Shown here one piece after another: positions 11,260-13,553 of a stretch of DNA of 13,553 bases. The notes under the pieces were generated by a model. It worked only from the letters and a program-made list of their open reading frames with translations, was not told where the DNA came from and ran no database searches. Positions within the stretch are counted from its first letter, which is position 1, and the number at the start of each line of letters is the position of its first letter. Source of the DNA: Verrucomicrobiota bacterium (lineage in GTDB: Bacteria; Verrucomicrobiota; Verrucomicrobiia; Chthoniobacterales; Terrimicrobiaceae); assembly GCA_026398285.1 (NCBI GenBank), contig JAPLTI010000186.1, positions 1 through 13,553 of the forward strand, written 5' to 3'. Made by a program: the position numbers and the translations under genes.

Positions 11260-13553
11260 CTATTTCCCAACCGAGCGGGTGGTAATGGCTGGCGGAGGGA
11301 GATCTTCCGGAAGCCCGATTGGCTCCACGGTTTCCTCTTCGTCATCCTGCTGAAGTAGGGGTTGGCCTTCGGCATTCATGAGGCGCGCTGTGACAAAAAC
11401 TATGAGGTTTTTCTTAATCTTCTGATCCACATTGGACCGGAAGAGACGCCCTGCCAGCGGTATGTCGCCGAGGATCGGCACCTTGTCATTCACCTTTTGA
11501 ACATCTTCGCGGATGAGTCCGCCGAGGGCAACGGTCTGACCATCCCAGATACTCACGCTGGTGGTCACCTTGCGGACAGAGAAGATAGGCTGGTTGATGA
11601 CATTCGGAGTGATGACGAATGAGTCGATTCCAGAGGGATTACTGAGTGATGGATTATAGCGGGGCCCATTGATTGGCGAACCGTAGTTAACAAATCCATC
11701 AAACTCCACAACCTCAGGAGAAAGGGAAAGATCAATCGTGTAATTGTCAGCTCCCACTTGAGGTTCGACTTCCAAGCTTACGCCAAGATCTCGCTTCTCG
11801 AATGCCGATGGAGTGGAAGGAGTCACAGCGCCACTTGTGACAACAATACCTGAAGTCGCTGTTGCCGAAGCGCTTTGCGTTCCTGTGGTGGGCGGCGGCA
11901 CTTGAGGTGGATTGAATTCTGTGGGATATGGAAATTCTCGAATCACTTTGATCGTTGCTTTGATTCCGCTTTTTGTTGTGACTTTGGGAGCAGACATGAG
12001 ATCGACGCCTTTTTGCTGGCTGAGGGCACGAATCACCATTTGGAACTGAGGATTGGTGAAGACACCGGCAATTCCGAAAACGCCCGGAGAAGCCACATTG
12101 GTTCCCTGCGGAATTCCTCCCAGCAAGGCGTTCAAGCTGTTAGCCGTTATTGCCGAGTTGTAACTTGTTCCGATGCCGTTTCGATTACCTGCGGTCATCG
12201 GATTTGTTCCAAGATTGCCAAATGGATAGTTCTCATAGTATTGAGAAGAAAGCTCTTGAGCACCGGCCCGAGTTCCGCCGTCTCCATAAACGCCACCGCC
12301 GATGGAAAACGGACCCAACATCCAATCGAAACCCAATTCGTTCAGGTTGTTTTGTGAGATTTCGACAAATTTCGATTCGATCTCAACTTGTGTCGGGGCC
12401 ACTCCGGTCGCACCTTCCACAATGGTATCGATCAAATCCACAGCGGCCTGAGTATTTCTAACAATGAGTTTGCTACCAGACGCAATGTATTGAGCGAATG
12501 CGCCCGTTGGAAATGGCACGCCCTGTTCCGTAAAATATTGAGTGGCATTGCGTCGCCCCGTGATTCGAGTATTGGCATCATCCGACGGCTGATTTCCCGG
12601 CGTTGGCCCCGAAGCCGTGCTTTCTCCGGCCGAGGCTGGGATAAACCCAGGGGGCACGCGGTATTCTTTAGTCACCAGTTCCTCAGTGTTCTCCGTGAGA
12701 GGGATGATGGAAACAGCAAATGGCTCGATTTTGTATTTCAAGCCGGAAAGTTCTGTCAAATAACGCACGGCCTCGATGAGCGGAACATTTTTTAGTGCGA
12801 TGGAAATTTTAGTATCCTCGGTGACACCAGATTCCGACGCCGGAATCTCAGCCGCCTGTCCATCGACCGGGGCGGGAGCAGCCGCAGGAGAAGCCAGTTT
12901 GAGAACGATGTTAACGCCTTTTTTCTTGGGATCATCCGTGCTGTTATCGAGTTGGCGGCTTTTTTGTTTGAGAAAATCCACTACTTCGCGGATCGAGGCG
13001 TCCTCAAGATCCATCTTGTCAATGATGATTTTATTGAGCTTGTTATTAATGGCATCCTTCGAGTTGGCGGCGGTATTTGTGCCAAAAGAAGAACCATCCG
13101 TATCCCGTCCAGCTGGTGTGAGTTTTCGAACTGGTCGTTCCCAGGCGCGATCGGTAAGCCAGAGCATGCGGCTGCGGGTCTCGTTGTAGGCGCTGTCGTA
13201 GTAGGTCTTGCGCTGTTTGTTGACTTTCTCCATGCCGTTCCGCGCGGCGATGCTGTAGGGATCCAGATTTAGAACCTGTTCGTAGCGTTTCAGTGCCAAA
13301 TCATTACGGCCTGTAGCGTAGTATCCCTCGGCCTGATTCAGGAGGGCATTCACTTCGTCCCGCTTGGAGGCAAAACCGGGCGTGACGGTGCGATTGTAAT
13401 AGCCCGGCTGCTCCAAGTTGGCAAGCATCTGCATGGCAGGCTTGTATGTCGGATTCAATTCTGGCGACAGGATCGTCTTGGCGGTATTTTCCGCATCCTG
13501 ATACCGACCATTGCTGATGAGCCAATTGGCGTAATCGATTCCCGTTTTGCTGA
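11260..13553 (-). CDS. Secretin-family outer-membrane protein, Amuc_1098-like type IV pilus type; 5' end cut by window edge
   Basis: 763 residues are visible and the frame stays open to the right edge, so the start is outside. The N-terminal part is TPR-like, e.g. LLNQAEGYYATGRNDLALKR with VLNLDP (13219-13359). Then comes YYDSAYNETRSRMLWLTDRAWE, a segment I associate with verrucomicrobial pilus secretins. Two small alpha/beta folds follow (IIIDKMDLEDASIREVVDFL; ISIALKNVPLIEAVRYLTEL), then an N1-like fold (GSKLIVRNTQAAVDLIDTI). The secretin core starts at TQVEIESKFVEISQNN and ends with the signature VPILGDIPLAGRLFRS (11434-11481) and NLIVFVTARLM. A Gly/Asn/Tyr-rich loop (about 12064-12315) and a Pro/Thr/Ser-rich insert (11806-11913) interrupt the core. 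It should form a multimeric outer-membrane channel for pilus or type II-like traffic. PilQ/GspD relatives are alternatives. GC content is lower than in neighbouring genes. Confidence 0.85.
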   Translation of the reverse strand, partial: SKTGIDYANWLISNGRYQDAENTAKTILSPELNPTYKPAMQMLANLEQPGYYNRTVTPGFASKRDEVNALLNQAEGYYATGRNDLALKRYEQVLNLDPYSIAARNGMEKVNKQRKTYYDSAYNETRSRMLWLTDRAWERPVRKLTPAGRDTDGSSFGTNTAANSKDAINNKLNKIIIDKMDLEDASIREVVDFLKQKSRQLDNSTDDPKKKGVNIVLKLASPAAAPAPVDGQAAEIPASESGVTEDTKISIALKNVPLIEAVRYLTELSGLKYKIEPFAVSIIPLTENTEELVTKEYRVPPGFIPASAGESTASGPTPGNQPSDDANTRITGRRNATQYFTEQGVPFPTGAFAQYIASGSKLIVRNTQAAVDLIDTIVEGATGVAPTQVEIESKFVEISQNNLNELGFDWMLGPFSIGGGVYGDGGTRAGAQELSSQYYENYPFGNLGTNPMTAGNRNGIGTSYNSAITANSLNALLGGIPQGTNVASPGVFGIAGVFTNPQFQMVIRALSQQKGVDLMSAPKVTTKSGIKATIKVIREFPYPTEFNPPQVPPPTTGTQSASATATSGIVVTSGAVTPSTPSAFEKRDLGVSLEVEPQVGADNYTIDLSLSPEVVEFDGFVNYGSPINGPRYNPSLSNPSGIDSFVITPNVINQPIFSVRKVTTSVSIWDGQTVALGGLIREDVQKVNDKVPILGDIPLAGRLFRSNVDQKIKKNLIVFVTARLMNAEGQPLLQQDDEEETVEPIGLPEDLPPPAITTRSVGK

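Noticed and set aside
9528..11285. Long open frame on the plus strand opposite the DinG-type helicase (585 codons)
   Set aside because: It lies entirely antisense to a helicase with all motifs intact, its translation is His/Arg-rich with no recognisable domain, and long antisense frames are common in GC-rich coding sequence.
13456..13458. TTG at 13456-13458 as the start of the secretin gene
   Set aside because: The same frame remains open to the window edge and its upstream translation (GIDYANWLISNGRYQDAEN) reads as TPR-like helix, so the gene starts outside the window.
1..13553. CRISPR array, transposase, phage, toxin-antitoxin pair or defence system
   Set aside because: I saw no regularly spaced direct repeats, terminal inverted repeats, transposase or integrase motifs, or tRNA/rRNA-like sequence. 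The genes are housekeeping or envelope types, so no novel system of this kind is claimed.

Overview
The window looks like chromosome of a Gram-negative bacterium, most likely Verrucomicrobiota. The evidence is an LPS biosynthesis gene (lpxA), a periplasm-spanning exporter with a TolC-type outer-membrane protein, and a large TPR-plus-secretin protein resembling the verrucomicrobial type IV pilus outer-membrane protein typified by Amuc_1098. The phylum is an inference; no rRNA or tRNA is present. Nearly all of the sequence is coding. Eleven genes are visible, and the two at the window edges are incomplete. No gene-free stretch exceeds about 85 bases.

Layout, left to right. (1) 1-3883, minus strand: a glycine cleavage operon transcribed gcvT, gcvH, a 76-codon gene of unknown function, then gcvP (cut by the left edge). 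The first three genes are chained by ATGA stop/start overlaps. A palindrome-rich 83-base gap precedes gcvP. (2) 3933-6257, minus strand: a three-gene exporter module with overlapping genes: a small YtcA/DUF1656-type membrane protein, an HlyD/EmrA-type periplasmic adaptor, and a FUSC-type inner-membrane protein. (3) 6256-7638, plus strand: a TolC-family outer-membrane factor starting back to back with that module, which completes an envelope-spanning pump. It is the only gene on the plus strand. (4) 7645-11192, minus strand: dinG-like Fe-S helicase, radC-family JAMM protein and lpxA, in that order of transcription. (5) 11260-13553, minus strand: the secretin, missing its N-terminus at the right edge.

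How the genes work together. GcvT, GcvH and GcvP are three of the four glycine cleavage components; the fourth, dihydrolipoamide dehydrogenase, is not here. The exporter plus TolC form a self-contained efflux system whose architecture is that of aromatic-acid/hydrophobic-compound exporters. DinG and RadC are genome-maintenance type proteins, and LpxA commits UDP-GlcNAc to lipid A; their linkage looks like operon economy rather than a pathway. Most start codons lack a Shine-Dalgarno sequence.

I found no CRISPR array, transposon, phage gene, RNA gene or clear novel system. The points most worth a second look are the small unknown gene inside the gcv operon, the palindromes before gcvP, the exporter/TolC divergent start pair, and the unusual lpxA context.
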